The notes beneath the pieces are model-generated. The model was given only the letters and a program-made list of their open reading frames with translations. It made no database searches and had not been told where the DNA came from. From Amphirosellinia nigrospora (Eukaryota; Ascomycota; Sordariomycetes; Xylariales; Xylariaceae), in contig SCHM01000001.1 in the NCBI GenBank assembly GCA_004123355.1, positions 7,512,193 to 7,576,192 of the forward strand: 64,000 nt of DNA, given 5' to 3'. A program made the position numbers and the translations under genes. Of the stretch, positions 33,301 to 45,426 are shown in pieces; within the stretch, counting starts at the first letter, position 1; each line of letters opens with the position of its first letter.

Positions 33301-35459
33301 ATGATGTTGTCGCCAATAAGGCTAAACTATTCCGTGAGTGGATCGCGATCAAGAATCCACTTCACAAAAGCAATGCTCCTTTCACAGCAGCGATGCAAGA
33401 TGAGCTGGAAGTATTCTACCTCGAGAGGTATATGATGTGGTTTTCGCAGGGCCTCTTTGGCTTAGCTAACTCTCAGATACCCATGGTTAATATGTACGAT
33501 GATCACGACATTATAGATGGATATGGATCATATCCTCATCACTTTATGAAGTCTCCGGTCTTCTCAGGGCTGGGCAACGTTGCATTCAAGTACTATTTGT
33601 TGTTTCAACATCAGAGCGTACCTGATGAAAATGAGAGCTCAGAACCAAGTTGGTGTCTGGGGGTGAAACCTGGACCCTATATCCACCAGCCGAGTCGCAG
33701 CTTGTTTGTATCACTCGGGGCAAGTGTTGCCCTTCTCGCTGTAGACGCACGGACAGAGCGCACGAGAGAGGAGGTTATTCATCCAGATACTTGGAGGAAG
33801 TTGATGGACCGCTGCTACGACGAGGTTATCAAGGGCACAACTAAGCACCTGCTAGTATTATTGGGAGTTCCGATCGCATATCCACGGCTCGTGTGGTTGG
33901 AAAATATGTAAGTGCCGCCATTGATGTACGGTGTGTCGAAAGCAGTACTAACCCCGTCCAGTTTAACCTCAAGGATCATGGATCCTATCAAAGCTCTTAG
34001 CAAATTTGGCCTATTAAGTAACTTGGTCAATAGCTTCGATGGTGGTGTCGAAGTTCTTGATGATCTAGATGACCACTGGACGGCTAAAAACCATAAGGAC
34101 GAGCGGAGATTTGTAGTTGAGGACCTCCAGGATCTGGCAGTGGACAAGTCAGTCCGTGTGACGATACTGAGTGGTGACGTGCATCTTGCCGCAGTCGGCC
34201 AGTTTTACTCAAATCCCAAACTCCATATTCCGAAACACAAGGATTTCCGGTACATGCTTAATATCGTTTCATCCGCAATAGCCAATACCCCGCCGCCAGA
34301 TCTGATGGCCGACGTTTTAAATAAGCGTAACAAGATACATCACTTCGATAAGGAGACTGACGAGAACATGATGCCGCTTTTTGACCACGGAGTGGACAGC
34401 AAGCCACGCAACAACAAACATCTCTTGCCTCACCGGAATTGGTGTTCCATCAGAGAATATATGCCTGGACACACACCGCCGCCCACACCGCCATCGGAGC
34501 AATTTGGGTACACACCTGAGCTTACTCCTCCGGGTAGTCGGGCTGGTGGGTTACTCCGCCGGTTCTCGTTATCCAAGGATCGGAAGGATCGTGGGCCAAC
34601 GTTCCGACCTGATGTACCTAAAGACCCAGTTGACCGTTCACGCCCCCCCCTCTCTGGCGGATTCATGCGCTCCTTCTCTCGCCGAGGTTCAAGCTCCGAG
34701 GAAGTAGGGCGTCCAGGATCTAGCGGGCTATTTCGCACCCTATCCCTCGGCTCGCGCCCCCGTAACCTACTCCGTCGGAAGAGCAATAAAGGCCGGCCTG
34801 ATGATGGCGGCATCAACGGCTCTTGGGGTGAAGATGACGAAGATGTCTTTGCAGCCCCTGCTTCAACCCGTTCCCCCTACGGCGGTGGAAATACCTTGGC
34901 CTTCGTGGTGGGGCGGAAGCGAATATTCGATCGGCGATGAGGCACAATTCACTGCACGTTCACCACGTCGTGCATTACGCAGCCTATGCAGAATACAATG
35001 CAACACCAACCAAACTATTTCGACGCTAATGTTGCGGTCCTCCAATCAAGCCCTTTCAACGCACACCTACAGGTCTTAGCATCAAGAAACTCAAGAAGCA
35101 TGGACCGGAGCACTTCGCGATTGACACCGAAGGAAGTCTAGAAGTCTGTCTCAATGTTGAAGTGAATCCCAAGGATCCAGCCGGCATCACGGTGCCATAC
35201 AGACTGCTGGTCCGAGATTATGGTACGAGTACCAGGGGAATCACCGGAACAGGAGCCCGAGGAACCCGCTGTTGTCGAGCAGACGATACAAGCACAGGAA
35301 GAACCTCCATATATCGATGATGAGCAGTATCAGTATGACGAAGAAATTCCTCCCCAGAAGAAAGTCAGTGGCATCCGACGCTGGTTTAGTAACCGCGGGT
35401 CACGCCGCGGACGCAATATGGAAGAAGACGATGATGAAATAGAGGAATGGGAGAGGTAG
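30333..35459 (+). CDS. Large PhoD-like (PhoD_2) phosphatase domain protein
   Basis: Fungal protein of about 1,690 residues with a PhoD-type metallophosphatase core. The N-terminal ~650 residues are disordered, rich in Pro, Ser, Arg and Gln, with a charged helix (EEKRARVEAAERRARERAAR). The core from about 33.0 to 34.5 kb is strongly conserved: FWVPARGESMNIMF, SCNGFS, FHVMIGGGDQVYND, NSQIPMVNMYDDHDIIDGYG, VALLAVDARTERT, HLLVLLGVPIAYPRLVWLEN, DDLDDHWTAKNHKDER and SGDVHLAAVGQFYS; the Asp, Asn and His residues in GGGDQVYND, MYDDHDI and SGDVH are the likely metal ligands. One 54-nt intron, 33908-33961, joins LEN to ILTSR. The tail is basic then acidic (RRWFSNRGSRRGR, EEDDDEIEEWER). Its biological substrate is not known. 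About nine frame breaks lie near 31.3, 31.4, 31.6, 31.75, 32.7 and 34.9-35.2 kb, while the core is open. Confidence 0.88.
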
Positions 35460-36442
35460 AGACGACAAAAAGAGAGTTGAAGATAGCGGTAATGGATGAA
35501 ATTAATCGGATTGGCGCGCATGAGCTGGGCTTGGCTTCATGGTAGCTCGCTTGCTCAGTCGACTCGAGTCTGTTTTTGCACGTTTTACGAATGAACGAGT
35601 ACATATGCGATGAAGGAGAACCGGTACATTTGATGAATTTTTTTTCACTCTTCAGCAAGCAAGCGCAGATTTGCATCTTTGGACTACTATGAATGGACGA
35701 GGCAGGCAGATAGGCGTATCGGGTAGATGCTTTAGGCTAGCAGGCATGGGAAAAGCATTTTCGATGGGCGAATATCAGAGTCTGTATTTTTGGCGGATAT
35801 CTATCTACTCGTACATAGCTTGTTTTCAGATATTATGAAATTTGCGTTGTGATATTTAGCTGTTGATCACTTGATAGGAGGCTGTGACTGCGACCCCAGC
35901 TGTGATTTTGTATAAGGGATGGAATCTGAAAATCGATTGAAGCCGTAAAAAGACGAGGTTTATCGGTCAGGCCTCTCTCTCTCATAATGAAGGGTGAGAA
36001 GGTACGACGGACGGTGCCTACATTTACATGGCTACCCCTCATGGTGCCCTCCGTGTCGATCGCTTCATCTCTTCCACAACATCAGCATCTGCTTTCAATT
36101 AAAACAGGCCGCCAGGGCAACGTCGTGGGTTAAACGGGAACAAGAGTTTAGGAGCGCGGGTAAGTTTTCCAGTTCCCTTGTCTTTTACCTATGATGATTT
36201 GGGCTAGATTTGACGTGCATTCCCAAACCCGCTAACTTGAACGCCTCCGATAGGTTGTTGACTAATAGCTCTGGCTGCTGATTTCAAGACGCCTGCATGA
36301 AATGTATGCTGGGGTAAGGTAACAAAGAGCATATTTTATTCTGTAAATGCGGCAGTGCAGCTGGACAGTGCATATCTATGGAATAAAACTTCCAGGACAT
36401 CCGTTTAGTCATCATTTTCGCTGATAAAGGGTGAAATACAAG
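35460..36442. other. Intergenic between PhoD-like and HET genes
   Basis: No supported gene. The PhoD-like 3' flank is at the left and the HET promoter at the right. A T9 run lies near 35.64 kb. Confidence 0.5.
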
Positions 36443-38271
36443 ATGAGTTCTGGTTTCGCATATTCTCCCCTTACAGAGGAAGATGGTATCCGAATTCTTC
36501 TCCTGCAGCCCGCTATCTCTCGGATGAGGACCTCAGAGGCTCTTTGCAGCACATCTCTCTTACTCGTCAATACGATGACTTAATCGAACCGTACACGGCC
36601 CTGTCATATGTGTGGGGTGATCTCGCGCCTGCTGACAAGATCCTGCTCGACCACCACGAGCTCGGTATCACCGCCAACTTGAGTGCCGCGTTACGGGACT
36701 TGCGCGACGCCGGCAGGACGCATAGGCTATGGGTTGACGCCGTCTGCATCGACCAAGGTAACATAGCTGAGAGAAACAGGCAAGTCATGCGGATGAGGGA
36801 GATCTACAGCAGCGCAAATAACACCATCATCTATCTCGGGCCTCCCGACCCATATGTCGATGCTATCATCGAATTCGCGAGGCAACGTACTCACTCAAAC
36901 AGCTTAGAGATGAACGGTGATTCTCTGGTTATCTGTGGAGATCGCGGATCAAAACGCAAGACCAATTCTCTTCTCAACGCGGTGCACAAAGGTCTGTTGC
37001 CTAATCCATGGTTCCGGCGCATCTGGGTCCTCCAAGAACTGGTTCTTTCGAGGGTTCCTGGATTCAATGCGGGCTGAAAAGGGTACGATGGCTAGACCTG
37101 TGCCGTCTTCTCGTCCCGCAACTGCAAAAGCAGCGACGGATCCAAGAATCCCAGATCTTTCCGGCGGACACGGTAGAGGAGAAAAAGGTAGTGACGGCCC
37201 TCGAAAGCATGGACAACATACGCGCGGGGTATTACCACGAGCACCCGGAGAGCGGGGAGCCTACCGAGCGCACACTTTGGCAGGTCCTTCAGTCGAGGAA
37301 AGGCTGCCGAGTCTCGGACCCGAGGGATATCATATACGCGCACATGGGAATCATCTCGGACCGCCGCGAGGCCGAGGAGCTCATAAGGGTCGATTACGGC
37401 CGGGATGTGGTAGACGTCTTTATCGCCATGGGGCGCTACGTCCGGTATCACGGCGGGTTTCAAGCCAAGCTTGAAACAGATCCGCGCCCTCTTCTTTGAA
37501 GACTGTGCTCGCCCTGCCATCTTGGGTCCGGACCTAGGTGTCGAGGTTGACGCGCGATATCTCTACTCGGCAGCATCCGCCTCGCCTCAGCGCCCGGCTC
37601 ATGTTTTTCCGCTGACGATATGGGGAGGGGCGGAAATCATTGCCCTCAGCGGCATCCTGCCCGCGCCATCGACGCTGGGTTATATGAAAAGCCATAACTC
37701 CTCGATGTCCTGGAACTACTTTGTCGATAACTTACCTACCACCACCCAGGGCATTGCGTTAGACAGGGTCGGGCTCAAGTCTTGGCCGCAGGAGGCCATT
37801 CGACTCAGCGGTGTTCCACATCACGAGAAAATCGTCGTATACTTTCGGGATGCCATGGTCCAGTACCTTCAAAAATACGCCAAATCCGACGCGGGAGCCG
37901 CTCGGCTCGCCTTGCTACAGAGCGGCATGGTCATGCTCGTCCCATCCGAGGCCTTGCTCGGCGACATCGTGGTCGTTCCGGTCAGGGAGTGGAGTTGGGG
38001 GACGTGCGCGCTGACCGTGCGGCCCTGCGAATCTCGCGCCCCGACGGACTTGCAAGATGCGTTGAGGTATGTGGGAGAATATGAGAATGCTGACACGGGA
38101 CGATGCTGGTTTCGGCACGCTTCGCTCGTGGGTACTTGTGCATTTGTACACGGCGTTGCCATGTCACACGGATTAGCCAAAGTTTCGTATCGCGAGGTGT
38201 TGTACGGGTGGCATATGCTCGGCTCACAGGACGAGGGGCTGTCAAAGTCACGGGTATTGGTATTACATTAA
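36443..38271 (+). CDS. HET-domain (heterokaryon incompatibility) protein
   Basis: Pezizomycotina protein of about 605 residues with an N-terminal HET domain, the module that triggers cell death after fusion of unlike hyphae in known alleles. Start MSSGFAYSPLTEEDGIRILLL is typical. HET motifs in order: YTALSYVWGD; HRLWVDAVCIDQ; RQVMRMREIYSSANNTIIYLG; then WFRRIWVLQELVLS. The downstream part contains SDPRDIIYAHMGI, where HET proteins usually read DPRDKVYALLGL, and a C-terminal DIVVVPVREWS-type segment common to the group. No introns are needed. The frame breaks three times (near 36.51, 37.05 and 37.47 kb), always by one base. HET genes often exist as many paralogues and inactive alleles, so here a natural null allele is nearly as plausible as sequence error. 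Whether this one governs incompatibility is unknown. Confidence 0.88.
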
Positions 38272-38484
38272 GGAAGTCTGTATTGCAATTCGTTGCATCT
38301 AGCTATACTCATCACTTCACGAGCACATCAGTGACAGAAAAAGCACTTCATGCCATGATAAACGTAATGCTAATCTAAACACGATAGGAACCACAAGTCT
38401 TTAGGAAATTGAACAGCCATGCCGACGCCATATATATGCTTTATTCCGCTACCGAATGCATGAATACACCCATCTGTTATATCA

Positions 38485-41400
38485 TCAGAGTACGACAAGG
38501 TTATTGATCGTTAATCCCTGACTCTCAACATGGTATCTCCTCCTCATGCCAATACTCTTCGCCGTCTTCAACATCTCATACGTCGCCTCCCCGCCTGCCA
38601 CCATCAACATCGGGATGGGCCGATGTCGCGTGACGCCCGGGTGTCCGCTGTTCCTCGTCCAGCAACGGCCGGATCAAGTTGAACCCCCAGACCTCTTCCC
38701 CGCCTTCTCCCGGTGGCTCCTTGTCATCCGACACGACGATGACGAGCTGGAGCCCGTTGCGGTGGGCGCGAAGGAAGGGATAGTTGCCAGTTTTTCGGAG
38801 AAAGAGCAGCCGCCCGACGCATGACGATGACATGGTGCTGTTTGGGAGCTATGTCGGGTAGCTTACCCTGGCAGGCCTGGTCGGCAAAGTACACCCGCCG
38901 CCATGATAGCGACTCAATATTTGCTTTCAGATTCGGGTTTGGAGCCTCGGCGACGTCTGGTAGGGGTGCTACACCCACGCCGACGGGGATGATTGCCGGG
39001 ATCGTCATGTACTTGTAGTCGATCTTGGGCGCGGGTTCGGGGCCGAATGTGGCCACTGGTTCCCGCAAAGCCGATGTGAGCTGTTGCAGCAGAGAATTGA
39101 ACAAGCTCGCCGCTCCCAGATCCGAACTTTGTATTTCAACAATAGATTCCATCCCCGGCGGAGGGGTGTCTGTAGACGTGGAGTTCTGTTTAGGTGGTAT
39201 GTTTGGAATCTCTATCTGTAGCAGGATATCGACAAGTACCGCATCGCGTATACGATGGAAAAGGGGATCTGAAATGTCTGAAAGAACGTCGCGAGCAATG
39301 AAGACTTTTTCATCCTTTCCAAGAAGAAAGTTGCCTATACTGAACACTCTCCAGCCTCGTTCGGATGCGATGGGCGGTTCTTCCAGAACCATTCCTATTT
39401 TCAAGCCAGAGAGGCTGTTCACAGCTATACCTTCGCTACCCATTCGAATTAAATTGTTGCCGCCAAACATGAGGTTGAAGGCGCTTCCCACAGATTGCTG
39501 GGTATTGGAAGGGAATTCGATGATGCTTGTGTTGCTTGCTTCAATGCAACACATATCCCGTCAGTCGGCAGGGTAGACTGGGGTAGAGTCCACGGGAAGT
39601 ATGTATGATTTGAGATTGGTTGGGGTTTTGGTTGCTCTATATTAGATTGACTGGGTTCGGCATCGATGTTTAAAACATTGTGGAAGTTTGGGACGTGGTG
39701 AAGGCGAATTAAAGTCGCTGCATTGTATAGGTCCGTCCGTGCAGCGGTAGCTGAACCGGATAAAGGGGAAGGGGAGGAGGCAGAGGGCAGGTATTGGTGA
39801 AGCGCTCATCAAAGTAAGGTTGAAGAGATTGCTCCTTTCGCGCCCTTTTAGGGTGGCGGGGCATATCTTTGCGTGGGATAATCAAAGGGTGACCCTCCGT
39901 TGTGAATACATACGACGCATCCAGTTTGTTGAGCGGATGATCTGCATCGAATAGGAGGTACATGTATTTAGTAGTCTCTCCCAAGAAGAAGCTCTCCATG
40001 CGATCGCTTTTTTCGCCAGTTCGCACATCTTGAAGCCCTGACCAGCCACATTCCGTCCAACATCGCCTAGTGATGTCCTTCAACACCATCTCGCCTGCAT
40101 ATAAGTACCAAGGATCTTGGGTAGCCCGATATAGGTGATACGTAGACTCGATGAATTCCGGTCGACCAGGCCACCAGCCGAGTCCACCTTCCACGTTACC
40201 ATCGCGAACCGACCAGCGCTCTGGCAGAGCGGAATAACGAGTCCATAGAGCAGTGTACAGCAGATGGTATAACTCTCCCGCGAGGGTGAGTAATCCGGAG
40301 TAGTAAGCTCCTAAGCTATCAAAAAGTCTGAGGAGACCCCGTGGAGATATGCGCATTGACATAATGCGGGTGGTGCATAGAGTAGAGATGGCGCTTGATC
40401 GCAGCATGGGCATGATGCCAGGCTTCAAGAAATGAATCGGGAGAGTTGTCCCTGTCAGAGAGTGGCTTGTATATCTTGTTTGGGTCGAGCCAACTGCCCT
40501 GTGAAATGTGATGCGGGATTGTTTGGTTTGGTAGCTCATGACCCGACAAGAGAATATGGGTTTTGAGTGCATATTCGTAGAAACTGTCAATTCCGGCACC
40601 AATGCCAGAAAAGCCTCCTATCCAATGCCCTCCTCAGCATCGACGCCGGCGCCTATCAGTCCAATATTGCTTCTCCGCGACCAGACAGCCCAGAAAGCTC
40701 TCTTCGCTGCCTGTTCAAATCGAGGATCACCCGTTAGGCGACTCAACACGGTGAATTCGAGAACCAAACTACCAGCCCCGGCACTACACGTCTCTGTAAT
40801 CTCGGGCGGTGTTTGCACGTTGTCAGGGTGCGGGCTGATGTTTTCATGTAGGGGCGAATTTATGTAGAACGGTATCCCGGGCGTAAGTTGACCCGGGGAT
40901 ATGGCATGCCCGTCTGCGTATAGAAGGCGGGTAGTAAACGCTGCGCTAGGTCAAGCGCAAGCCGTAGTAGCTGGCCGTCATATTTGAAGCCATTTAGGCC
41001 AGGAAATAGGAGATTCCTCAATGTCTACGCCTGACTTCGTAACGTCATAGCCCGTGATCGGTAGCTCGCCGACAGCAAACAAGTGCGCACTCAGCAATCC
41101 ACCCACGCCTCGAATCACCGTCTCAAACACTTGAACTTTACTGTCGACATCAAAACCCCGCCCTCTAGCCCCGCGGCCTGAGGGGCCGGCTCGCCCATCG
41201 CCGTATTGCACTACCAGCGCAGCTACGCCGTTCTGAAAATCGGCCAACGCCTTCGGGCCGGTATTTCGATTGTCGGCGGTGCAGAGGCGAGGATGGCAAG
41301 GGTCGACAAGCTATCGATCAAAGTCAAAGAGTAGTTTCCGAGGACGTCGTTGAGCTCGACATTTCTAGGGTTCAAAGGGTCGCGAGTCAATGGCGTACAT

Positions 41401-41714
41401 GACACGGGCGCAACTAGGATTACAAGGATAAGCCGTATATTCTAAAGTTAAAATCTACAGGAGCTAAGCAGAGCGCGAAAAAACACGGCGACGCGTACCT
41501 CATCCTCGGGAAAGGCTATCCGCATGTAGTTATCAAACCCATGATAGAACATGTCAACCGTCTCCTGGCGTAACTCAGCGACGCGACCGGGCCGCATGGC
41601 CAGCACGGGCGCCAGCCATGGCAGTAGCAGGAAAGTCCAGGCTGCCATCAACCCGATAAAGCGACATGGCGACGATGGGGCCAACTTGCAGCCGCCCGGG
41701 CCAGGCAAGGGCAT
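38485..41714 (-). CDS. MNL1: EDEM/Htm1-type GH47 alpha-1,2-mannosidase
   Basis: ER-lumen mannosidase that trims N-glycans of misfolded glycoproteins and marks them for degradation. Start chosen at ATG 41714; a further GTG-initiated extension is not needed. A hydrophobic signal segment ([17 protein letters not shown]) is followed by [18 protein letters not shown]. The intron is 41498-41414. GH47 motifs follow in order: [113 protein letters not shown] and [10 protein letters not shown]. The long C-terminal part is an EDEM-type extension with a protease-associated-like region ([24 protein letters not shown]) ending INNLVVL. No HDEL signal. About 1,045 residues. Eight to ten one-base frame breaks are spread along it, yet family residues resume after each. 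Confidence 0.9.
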
Positions 41715-42521
41715 CACCGGCAACTGAATATGCGAGAATGCATGTGTAGACAGAGAGTACCGGCTAGCGAAGTGACTCGGCGAGGACTCGGTGAAGAACG
41801 CTGGGCTCACCGGTTCCCGGCACCGAAGTGGACTATTGACAATGGGGGGATTGTGCTGGCGACGGCATGGAAGTCGGCGCGCCTTGTTCTCCCTGAGAAT
41901 AGAAACCTGGCTGATGAGGTTGTTAGGTAGTTGTACAAGTGGCGGTTTCGCGGGCTGGCTGGTGCTGAGATCTGATGTTGCTGTAGGCTGATAAGTATAC
42001 CGGTATTATCCACTAACGCGGGACCTCTTCGGCCTGGTGGGCTGGTAATAGAGCTTGTCTAGAAAGTACTTCTAGGGCTCTTTAAGGACACGTGCCAGAA
42101 CTGGCCTGTGGGCCAGCCACTGGTGGAATTGGTGGGCGTCTCGAAACCTGCGCTCTCGTGACTCCCTCTTTAATTCTACCGTTCATTGAAACTTCAACTT
42201 ATCATTCAACTACTGTTACTGAGCTAACTGGTTCATCATGCATTATCGATATCAGTTTTCTTAGATGAGCTGGCAAATATCCAAACGCGCACTGACACAG
42301 AAGCTCCAACCACACCACGAGGATTCCATATGGCACTTCTCTAGGTCACAATTTCTAAGACACAACGAGGCGTGAGATAATCGCATGATGCACGATATAC
42401 AACCTCGGCGAATCAACTTGCACAAAATCGGCATTAAAAAAATGAAAGCGGCTCATTGGCAAGGTCTTTGGCCCAAATCAATGAGAAGGCATCGAATCAG
42501 AGGCGGCGAATGGTGATATGC

Positions 42522-42531
42522 TACCTAGGTA
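42522..42531. repeat. TACCTAGGTA palindrome, copy 6
   Basis: Perfect palindrome 808 bp upstream of the HTM1/MNL1 start codon, alone in its neighbourhood. Confidence 0.8.
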
Positions 42532-44954
42532 TGCTTCGATATCTTCTTTGTCCCAATCGCCAGACAAACGGCGGTTGACGCATGTTCAGAATATCGCCGG
42601 TATAGGCCTCACTTGCACATCATGATGACTTTTATGGTGCCTGTTAGGAATACTCGCATCATTTTATCGCACAATTTATTCATTAGCGACATGATATACG
42701 GGTAGACCGGTGTTCAAGCGACCCAAAGATACCTGGTATCTTAACACAGTTTATATCCCCAAAACGGTCCCTGTTAGCTGAGTATAGTTGCATCCGTGCT
42801 ACAATGAGACTGCGAGACATGTTGCTACGTGCACACCGAGCTTTCCAACGTTACTTAGTAGTAGCACAGCATGCACCAATTGCTACCCTTCTATATGCCT
42901 TCCATCCTGCCGGAACACCAGAAGACTGAAATAGGAACCTGAGAGATCTGGGGTTCGCTGTCTCATACGGTTGGTCACAGAGATTAGGGCATCATCACTG
43001 CATTTGTCGGGTTCATGCAGTGAAACACCGCGATGCTGCCCATGCCACTGAGCAGCTAACAACAACTCGAGGACGGGTTGCAAGGTCAATAACCATTGAT
43101 ACCACATAAATCCGAACCCCATGGTGATTATCGGATCCTCGGCTCCACACTGATTGCGATTATGCAGTGGACTTTGGAGAATGGCCTAATTCAAGTATTA
43201 ACCTCGTCATCTCTACACTACCCTTTAGGCAGTATACATCCGTCACGTAACGTCTAGGCGATGTGACCCAGATTCTGAACGTGTTGAGGTATCCATAGGG
43301 CTGTCTGCTGTCCAATGGAACTTGTAAAAACCCCTAAGATATTCCCACTCTATCGCCGTATCGTGGGCTAGGGGTGATACCGGCCCCTGTTCCGGATGCA
43401 GTTCAGCCTCTCGACTTGTCTCCCAGGTTCGCCTTATGTGGACACCCGCCTCGGCATGCCTCGGATAGTGGATCTGATATGCAAACTGTGTAGTATGCCT
43501 CAGACGACCAGCAAGAGGTTGAATGGCTCGTGGATTATCTTGCTATTGTGAGGACAAGAAAGACAAATATTGCTGAGGTTTAAGTACTATAATACAATTG
43601 TGTGGTAAGTGAACTCAGTTCCTAGACGTTGCGATGTATTAAATGTTCTCTCTCTTAGACGAGTTGACCTAAGCTGGTGATGTATGTTGTTAGTTGTATA
43701 CTCCCCACGTCAGAATCTGCCTCATGCCCCAGTTGAACCTGGGTATATAACTATGTTATAGACTAACCCTATGTGACGAGCATATTTAGAGCCCGCTACA
43801 CTAGATAGATCGCCCCATCAATCGCCGTCCATCTACCCTTGCCCGTCAAGATCGTAGTGGATAAATCTATGTACTCTACCAGGTAGCTTGTATGAGAGAG
43901 ACCTGTCAGCACTCTATTGGCGCGACCAATCTTTGGGTCTTGTCATGAGTCCACGAACCCCATATGCTTCCCATTCAATTAACTTTTTGGATAAAGTCAC
44001 ACGACAAATACCACTTTCGCTTCCTGGATCCTGGGACCCGGAACCTCTCCCGTCTTCGCCTATGTACCTGTCCCAGTACTCTTTTTAAATTCTGGACAAT
44101 GTACTTTTGCGAAGGAATACTACCTTCCGGAATGAATGAAGTGGATAATTTCTAGAATTTTATGCAACGACGTGACGTTGACGCCGTGTGAGGTAATATT
44201 ACCATGTGAAGGATCATGTGTCACACATGTAGTGTGCTCAACAGAACGAATCCAGCGAATAAGGTATACATGTCACTTTCGAATTCCCAGCTAGATGGTC
44301 AAACGGTGTTGTAACCGTGTTACGGCACAAAGGTACTGCAGTTTATACACACTCCAATCGCCTTACTACCTCCTATGATACCCGCCCGAATCTCTTGCTT
44401 GGGTTCATGGAACCCTCGGCTACAGTCGAGATAGACCACCCACAAAGCTCACAATTCACTCTGTGCCGGCGCGCGCCAACAGCCTTCGTTCCACGTACCG
44501 TACCATCCTTTGGATAACCATATTCACTCCGCATCGCAAAATTTCGGTATCTAACTTGTCTTGACGCCGAGCAAATACATAGATATTTGGAACTATGTGG
44601 CTCAGCACGGGTTAAGTGGCTCGCGATCAAGGGGTGTTCCTGTATAAGCGCCTGTCAGTGAGTGATCGGCCGGGATGGAATCCTTCTCATGCCAGCCATA
44701 TGGGCAGTCATCTCAGCAACCAGTCCCACTCACTGCTCGCGGCCCAGCGTCAACCTCAAGCTCAGGCCCTGTCTTCCAGGATCGCATGTCCGTTATAGGT
44801 TTTGTCTCTCCTGAAACATGCTAGCTACTTTGGTAGTTCTGCATGTAATGGCGATCCCGACTAGGCTTGTTTTCGAGCGCAATGACAAGGCTGAGTCAGT
44901 CCCGGCATATATGATTATGACCTATCCTTCCTACGTCTCGAACCAACCAACGAT

Positions 44955-44980
44955 AACAACAACAACAACAACAACAACAA
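44955..44980. repeat. (AAC)n microsatellite
   Basis: Nearly nine AAC units in intergenic DNA. No gene nearby on either side for several kilobases. Confidence 0.9.
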
Positions 44981-45405
44981 GCCAATGACTACCGTGACGC
45001 ATGAAGGGACATAAATTCTCCCCGACAAAGCGTTCTTAGGGCTGTGCGTCCATTCTGGGGCGGCGCCTAAAATCTAAAAATGTCGCGAACTACTGCATGC
45101 TGAAGAAGCCATCTACCAACTGGACGCGAACAACCGAGGACAACTGTATGCTTGCGGCACGACGTCAAGCGCTAGATAGGCGCGACATTGCCCTATGCTG
45201 AAACATACCCCGGTGCACGATACCGTCTTGACAAATTTCTAGAAGCTCGACCGTCTACGTCTGGTGTAATACAAGTAACTGGCCCACGCCAATACGAATC
45301 CGTGACATACCCCAGACACGCGAACTCGGAACCATCGCCACATGGCTTTCAACTTGCAATACTTAGCGATCAGATCTCCATTCTAAAAGTAACCTCGTAA
45401 TATCA

Positions 45406-45426
45406 ACAAGGCACAAGGCACAAGGT
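45406..45426. repeat. Three tandem ACAAGGC units
   Basis: Three 7-bp units, the last ending in T instead of C. Intergenic; no function evident. Confidence 0.6.

Noticed and set aside
41715-41810. GTG-initiated 32-residue N-terminal extension of the HTM1/MNL1 protein
   Set aside because: The ATG at 41714 precedes an adequate signal segment, and fungal genes rarely use GTG starts.
44219-44231. Telomere-like or ARS-like short repeats in the gene-free regions
   Set aside because: No TTAGGG arrays and no consistent repeat; isolated words only.
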